Notes: generated from the letters alone by a model not told the origin. A stretch of DNA of 64,000 bases from Desulfomonilia bacterium (GCA_036567785.1 DATCTV010000017.1:1-64000); one strand, 5' to 3'. Positions 52,336 through 61,862 are shown, counted from the first letter of the stretch. Numbers and translations are program-made.

Positions 52336-53391
52336 TTATATTGGCTTTCTGAGCCATGATTTTCTCAAGGAAAGAATTCTATTTATCATTTTAACAGTTA
52401 AATGACCTGCTCCGAGAGACGCTGTTATAAATAATGAAAGTCCTATCAGCAATTTGATAAAATACATCGGTCGTTTTATTGCAGTGTTGAAATTTTGAAC
52501 CGTCAGGGCTTTTTTCATTAACTTAAGTGCTTCATCTGTCTTATCCTGTTCAATCAGATTGAAGGCACATGTCAATAAATCAATCGATTTATACATTTCA
52601 TAAAAAGAAATAGATTTAGGCTTGGCAATTTTTCTTTCTTCCTCATCATTCAAATGAGAGTCAATTACCCTGAAATAATCAGCTAACACAGTCCGGCCTT
52701 TTGCAATTATTTCAGTACCCTGAGTGCTGGAAATCCGGTATTGATGCAGGGGTTCGTCTATGATACCAATCGGCCCCCATTTTTTTGCCATTCGTAGATA
52801 CAAATCAATGTCCGATGCTGAATGATATATGTGCCAGTTGAAATTACCAACTTCATTAAGAACATTTTTACGGGTCATCATAGTGGGAACAGGAGTAAAT
52901 GTGCAATATTTTAAAACAGCATTAAAAAATTCATCAAAATTAAGGAAGGTTATCCCTTTCAATTCGCTAGGGAGCAATCTCTTGCCCATACGGATTGGCC
53001 GGTCAAGTTCATCAATTGTCTGCATCATAGTAAATACTGCACTGACATCAGGATGCGTCTTTAGAAATTCAACCTGTTTGCGAACCATTGTCTGCGTGTA
53101 AATATCATCTGCGTGATATAAGGCGACAAGGGGACCATCGCATAGAGTTAAGGCATAATTCCAGTTGCCTTCAGCTCCGCCAGATATGACAGGATTGAAG
53201 TAATACTTTACTCCCCTGCTTTCATATTTTTTTGCAATTTCAGCAGTGTTGTCTGTTGAAGCATTGTCACAAACAAAAACATCGATATCCGGATAATCCT
53301 GTACAAGGATTGACTCTAAGGTACGTTCAATTGACCATCCGGCATTATGGGCCGGAATGCATATAGTTACATGATCACTGCTATTACTCAT
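52336..53391 (-). CDS. Glycosyltransferase family 2 with C-terminal membrane segment
   Basis: The 351-residue protein has 'VTICIPAHNAGWSIERTLES', 'DIDVFVCDNASTDNTAEIA' and the metal motif ALYHADDIY. The last 60 residues include a hydrophobic helix (YFIKLLIGLSLFITAS) that probably anchors it to the inner membrane. It adds one sugar of the repeat unit. It overlaps the epimerase gene start by 4 nt. Confidence 0.82.
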   Translation of the reverse strand: MSNSSDHVTICIPAHNAGWSIERTLESILVQDYPDIDVFVCDNASTDNTAEIAKKYESRGVKYYFNPVISGGAEGNWNYALTLCDGPLVALYHADDIYTQTMVRKQVEFLKTHPDVSAVFTMMQTIDELDRPIRMGKRLLPSELKGITFLNFDEFFNAVLKYCTFTPVPTMMTRKNVLNEVGNFNWHIYHSASDIDLYLRMAKKWGPIGIIDEPLHQYRISSTQGTEIIAKGRTVLADYFRVIDSHLNDEEERKIAKPKSISFYEMYKSIDLLTCAFNLIEQDKTDEALKLMKKALTVQNFNTAIKRPMYFIKLLIGLSLFITASLGAGHLTVKMINRILSLRKSWLRKPI

Positions 53392-54428
53392 AAATTATTT
53401 TCCATGAGCCAGTCTATGGATCTTTTTACAGCAGAAAGAGAATCATACTGCAGTTTAAAATCAAAGGTTTCTTTGAGTTTTGATATATCAGGCAGGTATC
53501 GGGCAGGCAACTTTTCAGGCAATGCAGGTTCTTTGATCATTACAGGAACTTTCTTATTGAAGCATGAGCTGACAAATTCAGCCAGCTCAGATATTGAAAT
53601 ACCATCATCAGAACCGACATTAAAAGTACTGATGTCAGTTTCACCAAGTAAAATCTCCCATAATGCCACAGCCACATCTGTGCTATAACAATACGACCGA
53701 ACAAGTGTGCCATCGCTGTTTATTATTATGGGTTCCTGTTTTTGACATTTCTTGATGAAATCAGTCACTGCATACTGTGCATTAAGATCGATATAGGGAC
53801 CCACAAAGGTAAAGAGCCGGGCGACCTTTACCTGCATGCAATATCTTTCACGGTATATGGAGCTAAGAACTTCCGCATATCTTTTACCTTCGGCATAACC
53901 GGAAGTCGAGGTGGTGATGTCAGGCCCCTGAAGAAAATCTTCAGGAATTTGTTTAAGTCGGACTGGCTGTGTTCCATACACGGCGCCTGAGCTCAGATAA
54001 AGAAAGGATTTAACCTTATTTGTTTCAGCAAGCTTTAAAACATTCAAAGTTCCACTAGTTATAGTTTCCATGGATCCTAATGGATCATTGTTTGTAACAA
54101 ATGGATCGGCAGTGGTCGCAGCGTGAATGATATAATCACATTTTATTTGGTCAAAAGTAAACTCACTTACATTACCTTTAACAGTAATGAAGTCATCCCT
54201 AGAGGCTATATCTGGCATTTTAGCAAAAAAAGCATACGGATTCCTGGTCAGGATAAAAGTTCTGCAGGGTTTTATAAGAATTGTGTCATTTAAATAAGCG
54301 AGAGTTTTTAAAAGATAACTGCCGATAAAACCAGTACCTCCGGTAATAAATAAATTTTGCCCTGAAAGAGCATAAAATTTATCTCCAACCCGGCTGATTA
54401 TTGATGAAATATCTTCAGAAACCAACAT
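53388..54428 (-). CDS. NAD-dependent epimerase/reductase of the CDP-sugar branch
   Basis: The 346-residue extended short-chain dehydrogenase has FITGGTGFIGSYLL, 'HAATTADPF' and the catalytic Ser-Tyr-Lys in LSSGAVYG and YAEGKRYAE. It lies directly after the transketolase pair and the rfbFGH genes. It may reduce the 4-keto group of a CDP-dideoxy or branched sugar, as abequose and paratose synthases do; this is inferred from context. About 25 residues precede the Rossmann fold. Confidence 0.72.
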   Translation of the reverse strand: MLVSEDISSIISRVGDKFYALSGQNLFITGGTGFIGSYLLKTLAYLNDTILIKPCRTFILTRNPYAFFAKMPDIASRDDFITVKGNVSEFTFDQIKCDYIIHAATTADPFVTNNDPLGSMETITSGTLNVLKLAETNKVKSFLYLSSGAVYGTQPVRLKQIPEDFLQGPDITTSTSGYAEGKRYAEVLSSIYRERYCMQVKVARLFTFVGPYIDLNAQYAVTDFIKKCQKQEPIIINSDGTLVRSYCYSTDVAVALWEILLGETDISTFNVGSDDGISISELAEFVSSCFNKKVPVMIKEPALPEKLPARYLPDISKLKETFDFKLQYDSLSAVKRSIDWLMENNL

Positions 54429-54443
54429 ACAAAAACTCGATAC

Positions 54444-55361
54444 TTATTTAAGTACCTCAAGTATTTTTTTGCAGATGAATTCTGCATCAATACCATGATA
54501 TTTGTGGAGGTAAGACTGAGTTCCAGTTATGCTGATATACTCATCTGTCAAACAGATTTGTGTAAGCTTGCAGTTGAATCCAGACATTGCCATTGCTTTA
54601 GAGACTGATCCGGTAAATCCTCCATATGATGTGTGCTCATCAACAGTAAAAATATTCGTAACCTTTGATGCGATCTGTTTAACAGTTTCATCGTCAAAAG
54701 GCTTTAATGTCGGAAAATTTATTACATATGGATTGACATTATTTTTTTTTAGATAAACTAATGCCTTTAGCACTTCAGAGATAATTGGTCCTGTAGAAAA
54801 AATAGCAATCTCAGTACCTTCATTTAAGCATGTTGCTTTACCGATCTCAAAAGGGGACAGATTTCCGTATATGTTAGGTTCTCCACCACGACCCAACCTG
54901 AGATAGCAGGGGCCATTTTTAGAGATAATTGCATGCATTACCTGTTTTGTTTCAAAAGGATCAGTAGGAGTAATAACCGTCATATTAGGCATGGATTGCA
55001 TCAATGCAATATCCTCTATCCCGTGATGTGAATATCCAGCTGTTCCATAGGTAACACCACCACCAACAGCAACAATCTTGACGTTCAGATTATGATAACA
55101 AACATCGTTTCTTATTTGTTCAAGGCACCTGATAACAGGGAAATTAGCAATTGAGTATGTGAAAACAGTCTTTCCGGTTAATGCCAGACCAGCTGCAACA
55201 CCAGTCATGTTTTGCTCAGCAACACCCATATTCACAAAGCGCTCAGGAAAGTAGTTGCCGAACCTTTCCAATACTGAAAAGCCAAGGTCCCCGGTTAAAA
55301 GCCATATACGTTCATCTGTTTGGGCTAATTCACAAAGAGTTTCGATAAATGCTGTTCTCAT
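54444..55361 (-). CDS. Transketolase-like, C-terminal subunit
   Basis: The 305-residue protein corresponds to the pyrimidine-binding and C-terminal domains of transketolase or the 1-deoxyxylulose-phosphate synthase family: 'IWLLTGDLGFSVLERFGNYF', 'ERFVNMGVAEQNMTGVAAGLA' (catalytic Glu) and 'GGVTYGTAGYSHHGIEDIAL'. The ATG at 55361 begins one base after the partner's stop; the longer frame to 55388 lies inside the partner gene. It would act with the next protein as a two-part ThDP enzyme moving a two-carbon unit. Its place behind rfbFGH suggests a role in sugar branching. Confidence 0.82.
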   Translation of the reverse strand: MRTAFIETLCELAQTDERIWLLTGDLGFSVLERFGNYFPERFVNMGVAEQNMTGVAAGLALTGKTVFTYSIANFPVIRCLEQIRNDVCYHNLNVKIVAVGGGVTYGTAGYSHHGIEDIALMQSMPNMTVITPTDPFETKQVMHAIISKNGPCYLRLGRGGEPNIYGNLSPFEIGKATCLNEGTEIAIFSTGPIISEVLKALVYLKKNNVNPYVINFPTLKPFDDETVKQIASKVTNIFTVDEHTSYGGFTGSVSKAMAMSGFNCKLTQICLTDEYISITGTQSYLHKYHGIDAEFICKKILEVLK

Positions 55362-55362
55362 A

Positions 55363-56172
55363 TCAATCAGAAAGTTCCTCAAGTGCAAGTTTTAATTGTT
55401 CTGAATTTGGTGATTTATAATGCCAGGCAAGGGTATTTTCCATGTATGATACACCCTTGCCTTTTATTGTATGAGCAATAATGATACTGGGTTTATCCTT
55501 TTCAAAGGGGACAGCTTTAAGTGTTTTTTCAATTTCACAATGATCATGCCCATTGATTTCACGAACCGACCAGTTAAATGTCTTCCATTTATCAACTATC
55601 GGATCTAGGTCGATGACATCTTTTACTGCACCAAAACCCTGCAATTTGTTATAATCGACAATTGCCACGAGGTTATCCAGTTTATGCTGAGGTGCAAAGA
55701 GGATGGCTTCCCAGTTCGATCCTTCATTAAGCTCTCCGTCACTCATTAAAACAAAAGACCTGAAAGTTGAGTTTTGTCTTTTTCCTGCTAATGCAATTCC
55801 ACAGGCAACAGGTAGTCCATGCCCTAGTGATCCAGTCGACAGTTCGACTCCAGGAACATGATGGCTTGCATGCCCGGCAAACATACTCCCATTACTGCAG
55901 TAATCGTTTAATTGTTGAATCGGGAAAAAACCTTTTTCGGCAAGGACAGCATAAAGAACCGCTGCAGCATGACCTTTACTGAGGATGAACCTGTCTCTGT
56001 CTAAATACTGGGGATTGTCAGCTTTGTATTGTAATGTGGTTTCGTATAATACAGCCAGCAGATCTGCAATGCTCAGGCATGAACCAATATGTGATGCATT
56101 GGCTCTGTGCACCATTTTAAGAGCATGAATCCTTATCTTTCTGGCAAGCTCTCTAGTATGGATATCAGCCAT
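55363..56172 (-). CDS. Transketolase-like, N-terminal (ThDP-binding) subunit
   Basis: The 269-residue protein is the N-terminal transketolase half: 'ANASHIGSCLSIADLLAVLY', 'SKGHAAAVLYAVLAEKGF', 'STGSLGHGLPVACGIAL' and the ThDP-Mg motif SDGELNEGSNWEAI...NK. Split transketolases of this size are common in archaea and some anaerobes for pentose supply. Here the pair is placed inside a nucleotide-sugar operon, so a specialised role is more likely. It follows rfbF by 37 nt. Confidence 0.85.
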   Translation of the reverse strand: MADIHTRELARKIRIHALKMVHRANASHIGSCLSIADLLAVLYETTLQYKADNPQYLDRDRFILSKGHAAAVLYAVLAEKGFFPIQQLNDYCSNGSMFAGHASHHVPGVELSTGSLGHGLPVACGIALAGKRQNSTFRSFVLMSDGELNEGSNWEAILFAPQHKLDNLVAIVDYNKLQGFGAVKDVIDLDPIVDKWKTFNWSVREINGHDHCEIEKTLKAVPFEKDKPSIIIAHTIKGKGVSYMENTLAWHYKSPNSEQLKLALEELSD

Positions 56173-56209
56173 ATTGTATCCAGTCTAATGTGAAAAAATA
56201 TATCAGAAT

Positions 56210-56989
56210 CTACCAGACCTTCCAGGGGGCTTTGTCATTGTCCCACATCTGATTGAGCATTTCATATTCGCGGTAAGTATCCATGCCAATCCAGAAACCT
56301 TTATGCTGGAAGGCCATCATCTGGCCGTCCTCGGCAAGTTTTTCCATGGGTTTTCGTTCCAGAATACAGTCAGGATCAAGGTAATCGAACGTTTTTTTAT
56401 TAAAAACAAAGAAGCCACCGTTAATCCATTCCGTCTCGACTTTTTCCCTGAAACTGTTTACATGGCCGTCTGGCGACATGTCCAGTATTCCATATCGGGA
56501 AGGTGCCCGTGTAGCTGTAAGAGTAGCTGTTTTTCCATGCGATTTATGGAACTGAAGAAGTTTTGAAATATTTATATCAGCAAGCCCGTCACCGTATGTG
56601 ACCATGAAAGTGTCAGATTTTATATAGGGTTCGATGCGTTTAATCCTTCCGCCTGTCATGGTGTGAAGCCCGGTATCAACAAGGGTGATTTTAAAATCCT
56701 GTTCCTGATGGTCATTCTGGAATATGATTTTATTTTTCTTGCCAAGTTGAACTGTGCAGTCATTGCTCATTATTTCATAGTTGATAAAATAATCTTTGAT
56801 GACATTGCCTTTATATCCAAGGCAGAGAATAAAATCTGTAAATCCATAATGGGCATAAATTTTCATGATGTGCCATAAGACAGGCCTTCCGCCTATTTCG
56901 ACCATGGGTTTGGGTTTATACTCTGTTTCTTCCCTCAATCTAGTGCCCAGGCCACCGCAAAGGATTACAACCGGTATATTCTGAGTCAT
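56210..56989 (-). CDS. rfbF: Glucose-1-phosphate cytidylyltransferase
   Basis: The 259-residue nucleotidyltransferase has VVILCGGLGTRLREETEYKP at the start, 'PMVEIGGRPVLWHIMKIY' and 'TYGDGLADINI'. The RfbF-type end 'FWIGMDTYREYEMLNQMW' fixes the family. It makes CDP-glucose, the entry point for 3,6-dideoxyhexoses. It abuts rfbG, sharing the junction base. Confidence 0.95.
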   Translation of the reverse strand: MTQNIPVVILCGGLGTRLREETEYKPKPMVEIGGRPVLWHIMKIYAHYGFTDFILCLGYKGNVIKDYFINYEIMSNDCTVQLGKKNKIIFQNDHQEQDFKITLVDTGLHTMTGGRIKRIEPYIKSDTFMVTYGDGLADINISKLLQFHKSHGKTATLTATRAPSRYGILDMSPDGHVNSFREKVETEWINGGFFVFNKKTFDYLDPDCILERKPMEKLAEDGQMMAFQHKGFWIGMDTYREYEMLNQMWDNDKAPWKVW

Positions 56990-58071
56990 CAGAACCCTTC
57001 CTTGCTGATTAAATTTTGAATCTGTCTTATTTGTTTCAGCGATATATCACGCATATTCATTTTATTTTCATGCCACGCCTTATACCATTCAACTGTCCAT
57101 TCAATAGCAGCTCTGCTATCTAAAAGAGGTTTCCATCCAAGCTCATAAACAGCTTTATCAATGCACAGCTTTAACAAATGGGCCTCGTGAAGGTTTTTTG
57201 TCTGTACTTCAGGCGTAACAATACTTCCATTTCCCCATGCAGATACAAACTTTTCTGCAAGTTCCATAACGCGTATCTGAGAGTTCTGAGCAGGACCGAA
57301 GTTCCATGATCCGGAAAACCTCGCAGGATCATTATAAATTTTCATTGCCAGAAGCAGGTATCCGGATAATGAGTCAAGCACATGCTGCCAGGGCCTTATT
57401 GCATCAGGTTTACGCACAAGGATAGGTTTTCCCATGGAAAGCGCCCTTATGCAGTCAGGAATAATCCTGTCTTTTGCCCAGTCTCCTCCACCGATGACAT
57501 TTCCGGCGCGGGCTGTTGCAAAACCTCTGAGATTATCCTCTTTATCAAAGAATGAGCGTTGATATGCGGAGCATACTATTTCAGCTGCTCCCTTACTGGC
57601 ACTGTATGGGTCATGACCTCCCATGGGGTCATTTTCTCGATAGCCCCAGACGCATTCTCTGTTTTCATAGCACTTGTCCGAGGTAACAATGACAGCTGCC
57701 CTGACACAAGGACTGAGACGAACCGCTTCAAGAACATTTATGGTACCTCCAATATTCGTATCAAAAGTCCCTTTGGGATCCATATATGAATCTCTGACAA
57801 GCGCTTGGGCAGCCAGGTGAAAAATAATCTCGGGTTCGACTTCCTTAAAAGCTTTACTTACTACATTGCTGTCTCTGATATCACCTTCGATAGATGTAAT
57901 ATTATTATCAAGACCGATCAGGCTAAAATGTGACGGTTCTGTATTAGGATTCAAGGCCAGGCCTGTCACTCTGGCTCCCAGTTCATTAAGCCAAAGAGCA
58001 AGCCAGGAACCTTTAAATCCGGTATGACCGGTTATAAGAACGGATTTGTTATTAAAGAAATCATTGAACAT
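56989..58071 (-). CDS. rfbG: CDP-glucose 4,6-dehydratase
   Basis: The 360-residue short-chain dehydrogenase has VLITGHTGFKGSWLALWL (NAD loop and RfbG-specific stretch), 'FHLAAQALVRDSY', the catalytic Tyr-Lys in DPYSASKGAAEI, and 'ARAGNVIGGGDWAKDRIIPD'. It makes CDP-4-keto-6-deoxyglucose. It overlaps the rfbH gene end by 11 nt. Confidence 0.95.
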   Translation of the reverse strand: MFNDFFNNKSVLITGHTGFKGSWLALWLNELGARVTGLALNPNTEPSHFSLIGLDNNITSIEGDIRDSNVVSKAFKEVEPEIIFHLAAQALVRDSYMDPKGTFDTNIGGTINVLEAVRLSPCVRAAVIVTSDKCYENRECVWGYRENDPMGGHDPYSASKGAAEIVCSAYQRSFFDKEDNLRGFATARAGNVIGGGDWAKDRIIPDCIRALSMGKPILVRKPDAIRPWQHVLDSLSGYLLLAMKIYNDPARFSGSWNFGPAQNSQIRVMELAEKFVSAWGNGSIVTPEVQTKNLHEAHLLKLCIDKAVYELGWKPLLDSRAAIEWTVEWYKAWHENKMNMRDISLKQIRQIQNLISKEGF

Positions 58072-59407
58072 TTGTTTGCCTGGATTGTATAAATTTATCG
58101 ATTATGCTCATCGTATAATCGATCTGCTCTTTTCCAATACCCGGAAATGTCCCAAGGAAGAACGTATTATTCATGATACTGTCCGTATTTGGAAGTTCTC
58201 CGATCTTTCGGTGTTTAATATCCAGATAAGCGGGCTGCCTTAATAGATTGCCACCGAAAAGGTTTCTGGTTTCTATCAGATGTTCGCTTAGATAATTTGT
58301 CAGTTCTGTCCTGGAAAAACCTGCAGATTTTTTTACAGAAACAGGGTATGCAAACCATGCAGGATCACTTTTGGGAGTGGCTTCAGGAAGAATGAAATAT
58401 TCTTTGAACATCTCAAAACCTGCAGTCCATAGATTAAAATTGTTTCGTCTGGCATCGCAAAATTTATCAAGCTTTTTCAGTTGCTCTATACCAATTGCCG
58501 CCTGAATGTCTGTTGCTTTTAGATTGTACCCTATATGTGAGTAAACATATTTGTGGTCATATCCTTCAGGAAGCTCGCCGAACTTTTTTATGTACCGGTT
58601 ACCGCATCTGTTATTTTGTCCTGGACCACAATAGCAGTCACGTCCCCAGTCTTTAAGGGAGCGGACTATTCTTGCCAGTGTACTATCAGAAGTAATAACT
58701 GCCCCGCCTTCACCCAAGGTAATGTGATGCGCCGGATAAAAGCTGTATGTGGCGATATGACCGAATGTTCCTACATAAGCGGTCTTTGGAGACGGATTTT
58801 TCAGAGAGTAGCTTGAACACAGGGCATCACAGCAATCCTCAATCAGAAAGAGGTCATGTTTTTTCACTATTTTCATGATATTTTCTATGTCGAACGGGTT
58901 ACCCAGTGTATGGGCAATAAATATGGCACGTGAACTTGAGCTTACTGCCTGTTCTATCTGTTCCGGTATTGCATTATAAGTGGGAATTTCAACATCAACA
59001 AATACTGGTATCAGCCCATTTTGAAGAATCGGATTCAGAGTTGTGGGAAAACCTGCAGAAACTGTAATAACCTCATCACCTGGTTTGAGCCGTCGGTCTT
59101 TTAAAAGGGGGGATGTCAATGCCGACAATGCCAGCAGATTGGCGGAAGAACCTGAATTGACAAGAATAGCGTGCTTTGTACCAATCTTTTCTGCAAGCTG
59201 ATTCTGGAATATTTCAGTAAAGCGACCTTCTGTCAGCCAGAAATCAAGGGAAGCTTCAACAGCAGCCTGTATCTCCTTTTCATCATAAACACGGCCGGCA
59301 TAGCGTACTGGTGTGACGCCTGGAATAAATGCTGTTTGCGTTTTCTTTATATTATGTAAGTTGGCTACTAATGCTGATATCTGTTTTCTAAGCGTTTCCG
59401 GGGTCAT
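58061..59407 (-). CDS. rfbH: CDP-4-keto-6-deoxyglucose 3-dehydrase (RfbH/DdhC, His-type)
   Basis: The 448-residue protein is the E1-type PLP/[2Fe-2S] dehydrase. The cofactor Lys is replaced by His in FYPAHHITLGEGGAV, the hallmark of this enzyme. Cys residues in 'DWGRDCYCGPGQNNRCG' fit the iron-sulfur site of E1. It removes the 3-hydroxyl together with a reductase partner (E3/DdhD), which is not in the window. It lies between gmd and rfbG. Confidence 0.93.
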   Translation of the reverse strand: MTPETLRKQISALVANLHNIKKTQTAFIPGVTPVRYAGRVYDEKEIQAAVEASLDFWLTEGRFTEIFQNQLAEKIGTKHAILVNSGSSANLLALSALTSPLLKDRRLKPGDEVITVSAGFPTTLNPILQNGLIPVFVDVEIPTYNAIPEQIEQAVSSSSRAIFIAHTLGNPFDIENIMKIVKKHDLFLIEDCCDALCSSYSLKNPSPKTAYVGTFGHIATYSFYPAHHITLGEGGAVITSDSTLARIVRSLKDWGRDCYCGPGQNNRCGNRYIKKFGELPEGYDHKYVYSHIGYNLKATDIQAAIGIEQLKKLDKFCDARRNNFNLWTAGFEMFKEYFILPEATPKSDPAWFAYPVSVKKSAGFSRTELTNYLSEHLIETRNLFGGNLLRQPAYLDIKHRKIGELPNTDSIMNNTFFLGTFPGIGKEQIDYTMSIIDKFIQSRQTNVQ

Positions 59408-59423
59408 TGTAAACTATCCTGTA

Positions 59424-60455
59424 TTAAATCTGTCTACCTTCAATCTTGCAGTCAAATCCTGCATCATTTAGAGTTTTTTCTTTTTTTGCTGTTTCCATGT
59501 CGGCATCCAGCATCATATCAATCAGTTGATCGAATGTTACTTTTGGCTCCCAGCCAAGGATATTCCTTGCTTTAGTTGCATCACCGAGTAAAACATCAAC
59601 CTCAGACGGTCTGAAATACCTGGGATCGATGACAACATATTTTTCATATTCAAGATCGAGTTTTTCAAATGCTTTTTGAACAAATTCCTTTACCGAATGT
59701 GTTTCTCCAGTTGCTACAGCAAAATCATCAGGTTTGTCCTGCTGGAGCATCAACCACATAGCTTCGACAAAATCACCTGCAAATCCCCAGTCGCGTTTTG
59801 CATCGAGATTGCCTAAAAATAGTTTATCCTGAAGGCCCAACTTGATTCTTGCCGCCGCGCGCGTCACCTTGCGTGTGACAAACGTTTCACCGCGTCTTGG
59901 AGATTCATGATTAAAGAGGATGCCGTTACAAGCAAAAATATTATAAGCTTCACGATAATTTTTGCTTATATAATATGAATACACCTTGGCAGCTGCATAA
60001 GGGCTTCGCGGATGAAAAGGAGTTGTTTCGTTCTGTGGTGGCAATGCGGCCCCGAACATCTCACTTGAAGAAGCCTGATAAAATCTGGTGCTAATTCCGG
60101 TTTTTCTTATTGCTTCAAGTATTCTTAATGTTCCAAGTCCAGTTATATCTCCTGTGTATTCGGGCATGTCAAAACTCACCCGCACATGGCTCTGAGCTGC
60201 AAGGTTATATATTTCGTCAGGTTTAATGCTATGCAGCATATCCATTAACTGGCCTGATACTGAAAGATCACCGAAATGAAGAAACAATCTAGTATCTGGG
60301 TCATGCAGATCCCTAAAAAGATGATCGATTCTATCGGTGTTAAATGTACTTGCTCTTCTGATAAGGCCATGAACTTCATAACCTTTCTCAAGCAGTAATT
60401 CTGCAAGATAGGAACCATCCTGTCCTGTTATTCCTGTAATCAAAGCCTTTTTCAT
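59424..60455 (-). CDS. gmd: GDP-mannose 4,6-dehydratase
   Basis: The 343-residue short-chain dehydrogenase has [19 protein letters not shown], '[19 protein letters not shown]', the catalytic '[10 protein letters not shown]' and [10 protein letters not shown], and '[16 protein letters not shown]'. It makes GDP-4-keto-6-deoxymannose, the shared precursor of GDP-fucose, GDP-colitose and others. It heads the long leftward cluster and has AGGTG before the ATG. Confidence 0.95.
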   Translation of the reverse strand: MKKALITGITGQDGSYLAELLLEKGYEVHGLIRRASTFNTDRIDHLFRDLHDPDTRLFLHFGDLSVSGQLMDMLHSIKPDEIYNLAAQSHVRVSFDMPEYTGDITGLGTLRILEAIRKTGISTRFYQASSSEMFGAALPPQNETTPFHPRSPYAAAKVYSYYISKNYREAYNIFACNGILFNHESPRRGETFVTRKVTRAAARIKLGLQDKLFLGNLDAKRDWGFAGDFVEAMWLMLQQDKPDDFAVATGETHSVKEFVQKAFEKLDLEYEKYVVIDPRYFRPSEVDVLLGDATKARNILGWEPKVTFDQLIDMMLDADMETAKKEKTLNDAGFDCKIEGRQI

Positions 60456-60589
60456 ATATTCACCTGTCTTTTATTTTTACAGCTCCGCCAATCCCGGTGA
60501 GGGGGGTTATTTTAGAAATGTACTATAATTGTTTTTCATCATTTAATTTTGCTATTCAAATCTCGAGTAAGAATCGATTGAATAAGCGT

Positions 60590-61714
60590 CTAAAGAGTTT
60601 TATCGGCCAACTGATTATATAAATGAAGATATTTTTGCGCAATTGCAGGCCATGAAACATTTTTATTAATTTTCTCTTCCGAGTCAAGTGTGCTGGTATC
60701 ATTCAATGCTGTTAATATGGCACAGGAAAGCTCGTTGAAATCGCCTTTTTTAAACAGGCCTTTTTCGTTGACGAACGGTCTGTTTGCTTCGATATCGGTA
60801 ACAGCAGGAACAAGTCCGGCAGCAAGCGCTTCTAGCAGCGAAACCGATGTGCCGTCTGCAAGAGATGTCGAGACATAGACCTTTGCCTTTTCCATATATT
60901 TCGGGATTTCGCTGTTGTCGATTTGTCCGGTGAAAGTGATGCGCTCTGAAACGCCGAGTTCGGCAGCCAGATTCTGTAATTGATCGCTAAGAGACCCTTC
61001 GCCGATGATTATGAATTTTGCCTCGGATTCTCTGGCGAGAACAAGTGGGATGGCTCTGATAAGTGTTTCTACATCATAAATAGGCTCCAGGCTCCTTGTC
61101 GATATAATGGTTTTCGAATCGGATGAGGAAGTTACTTCAAAGAATCTGTCGTCAACGCCTGAAGAAACGATTTCTGCGCAAGCGAGCGCCCTGTTGGATT
61201 TCATGTTTTCGGAAACAACGGTTATTCTGTCTGACAGCAATGCTGCGAGCTTGAATAATGGCTTAATCAGGCGATTTTCCGCTATCCTGTAATCCATCCC
61301 TCTGACCGAATTGATAACCGGCTTTCCTGTCAGTTTCCCTGAAATGGCTGCAATCAAGCCTGTCGGGACTATCCAGTTTCCATGAATGATATCCGGTTTT
61401 TCCCTGATGATGAGCTTAAGCGCGGCAAAAAAACCCGAAATCATATAAGCAACCATTCTGAATTTCGGAACCCTGCCGCTCTGGCCGAGAGGCTTTTCTC
61501 CGCTCGGATACCAGAAGCGGTGCACCGGTATGCCTTCATCCAATTCAAAGAAAGGGCTTCTTTTGAAAACCCTGGGGCAGAGTACGACAATATCCAACCC
61601 TTCTTTCTTAAGCGCGAGGCATAGCTTTTTGATGAATATGCCTCGATATGAGCCCGGATAATCGGGATAACCATTGGTCACCATGAGGATTTTCACAGTA
61701 ATGCTATGCCACAT
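60590..61714 (-). CDS. Glycosyltransferase family 4
   Basis: The 374-residue protein has the GT4 start 'KILMVTNGYPDYPGSYRGIF' and the donor-site end 'SLADGTSVSLLEALAAGLVP' with the conserved Glu residues. 'PDIIHGNWIVPTGLIA' lies in the N-terminal domain. I use the ATG at 61714 because it lies just after a predicted promoter; a longer frame up to 61813 begins before that promoter, and GTG 61696 is an alternative. It is separated from gmd by 134 nt, so it may be its own unit upstream of the cluster. Confidence 0.8.
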   Translation of the reverse strand: MWHSITVKILMVTNGYPDYPGSYRGIFIKKLCLALKKEGLDIVVLCPRVFKRSPFFELDEGIPVHRFWYPSGEKPLGQSGRVPKFRMVAYMISGFFAALKLIIREKPDIIHGNWIVPTGLIAAISGKLTGKPVINSVRGMDYRIAENRLIKPLFKLAALLSDRITVVSENMKSNRALACAEIVSSGVDDRFFEVTSSSDSKTIISTRSLEPIYDVETLIRAIPLVLARESEAKFIIIGEGSLSDQLQNLAAELGVSERITFTGQIDNSEIPKYMEKAKVYVSTSLADGTSVSLLEALAAGLVPAVTDIEANRPFVNEKGLFKKGDFNELSCAILTALNDTSTLDSEEKINKNVSWPAIAQKYLHLYNQLADKTL

Positions 61715-61751
61715 GAATGAACCGTGTGCAAGCGGCAGGGAAATATTGTAA

Positions 61752-61779
61752 ATTGTAATTCTGTATGATTGTATTACAA
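61752..61779 (-). promoter_or_regulatory. Predicted leftward promoter of the GT4 gene
   Basis: On the minus strand TTGTAA (61779-61774) and TACAAT (61757-61752) have a 16-nt spacer. Transcription would start near 61745, just before the ATG at 61714. Confidence 0.4.
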
Positions 61780-61784
61780 AGTTA

Positions 61785-61813
61785 TTGACAAGAGATTCAT
61801 CATTTATTAGCAT
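61785..61813 (+). promoter_or_regulatory. Predicted rightward promoter of the acyl-CoA dehydrogenase gene
   Basis: TTGACA (61785-61790) and TAGCAT (61808-61813) have a 17-nt spacer. It lies back to back with the leftward promoter, only 5 nt apart. GGGGAGG precedes the ATG at 61863. Confidence 0.45.
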
Positions 61814-61862
61814 TTTTTTATCAGGGTCAAATCGTTACTTAATTCAGGATGGGGAGGATTAA

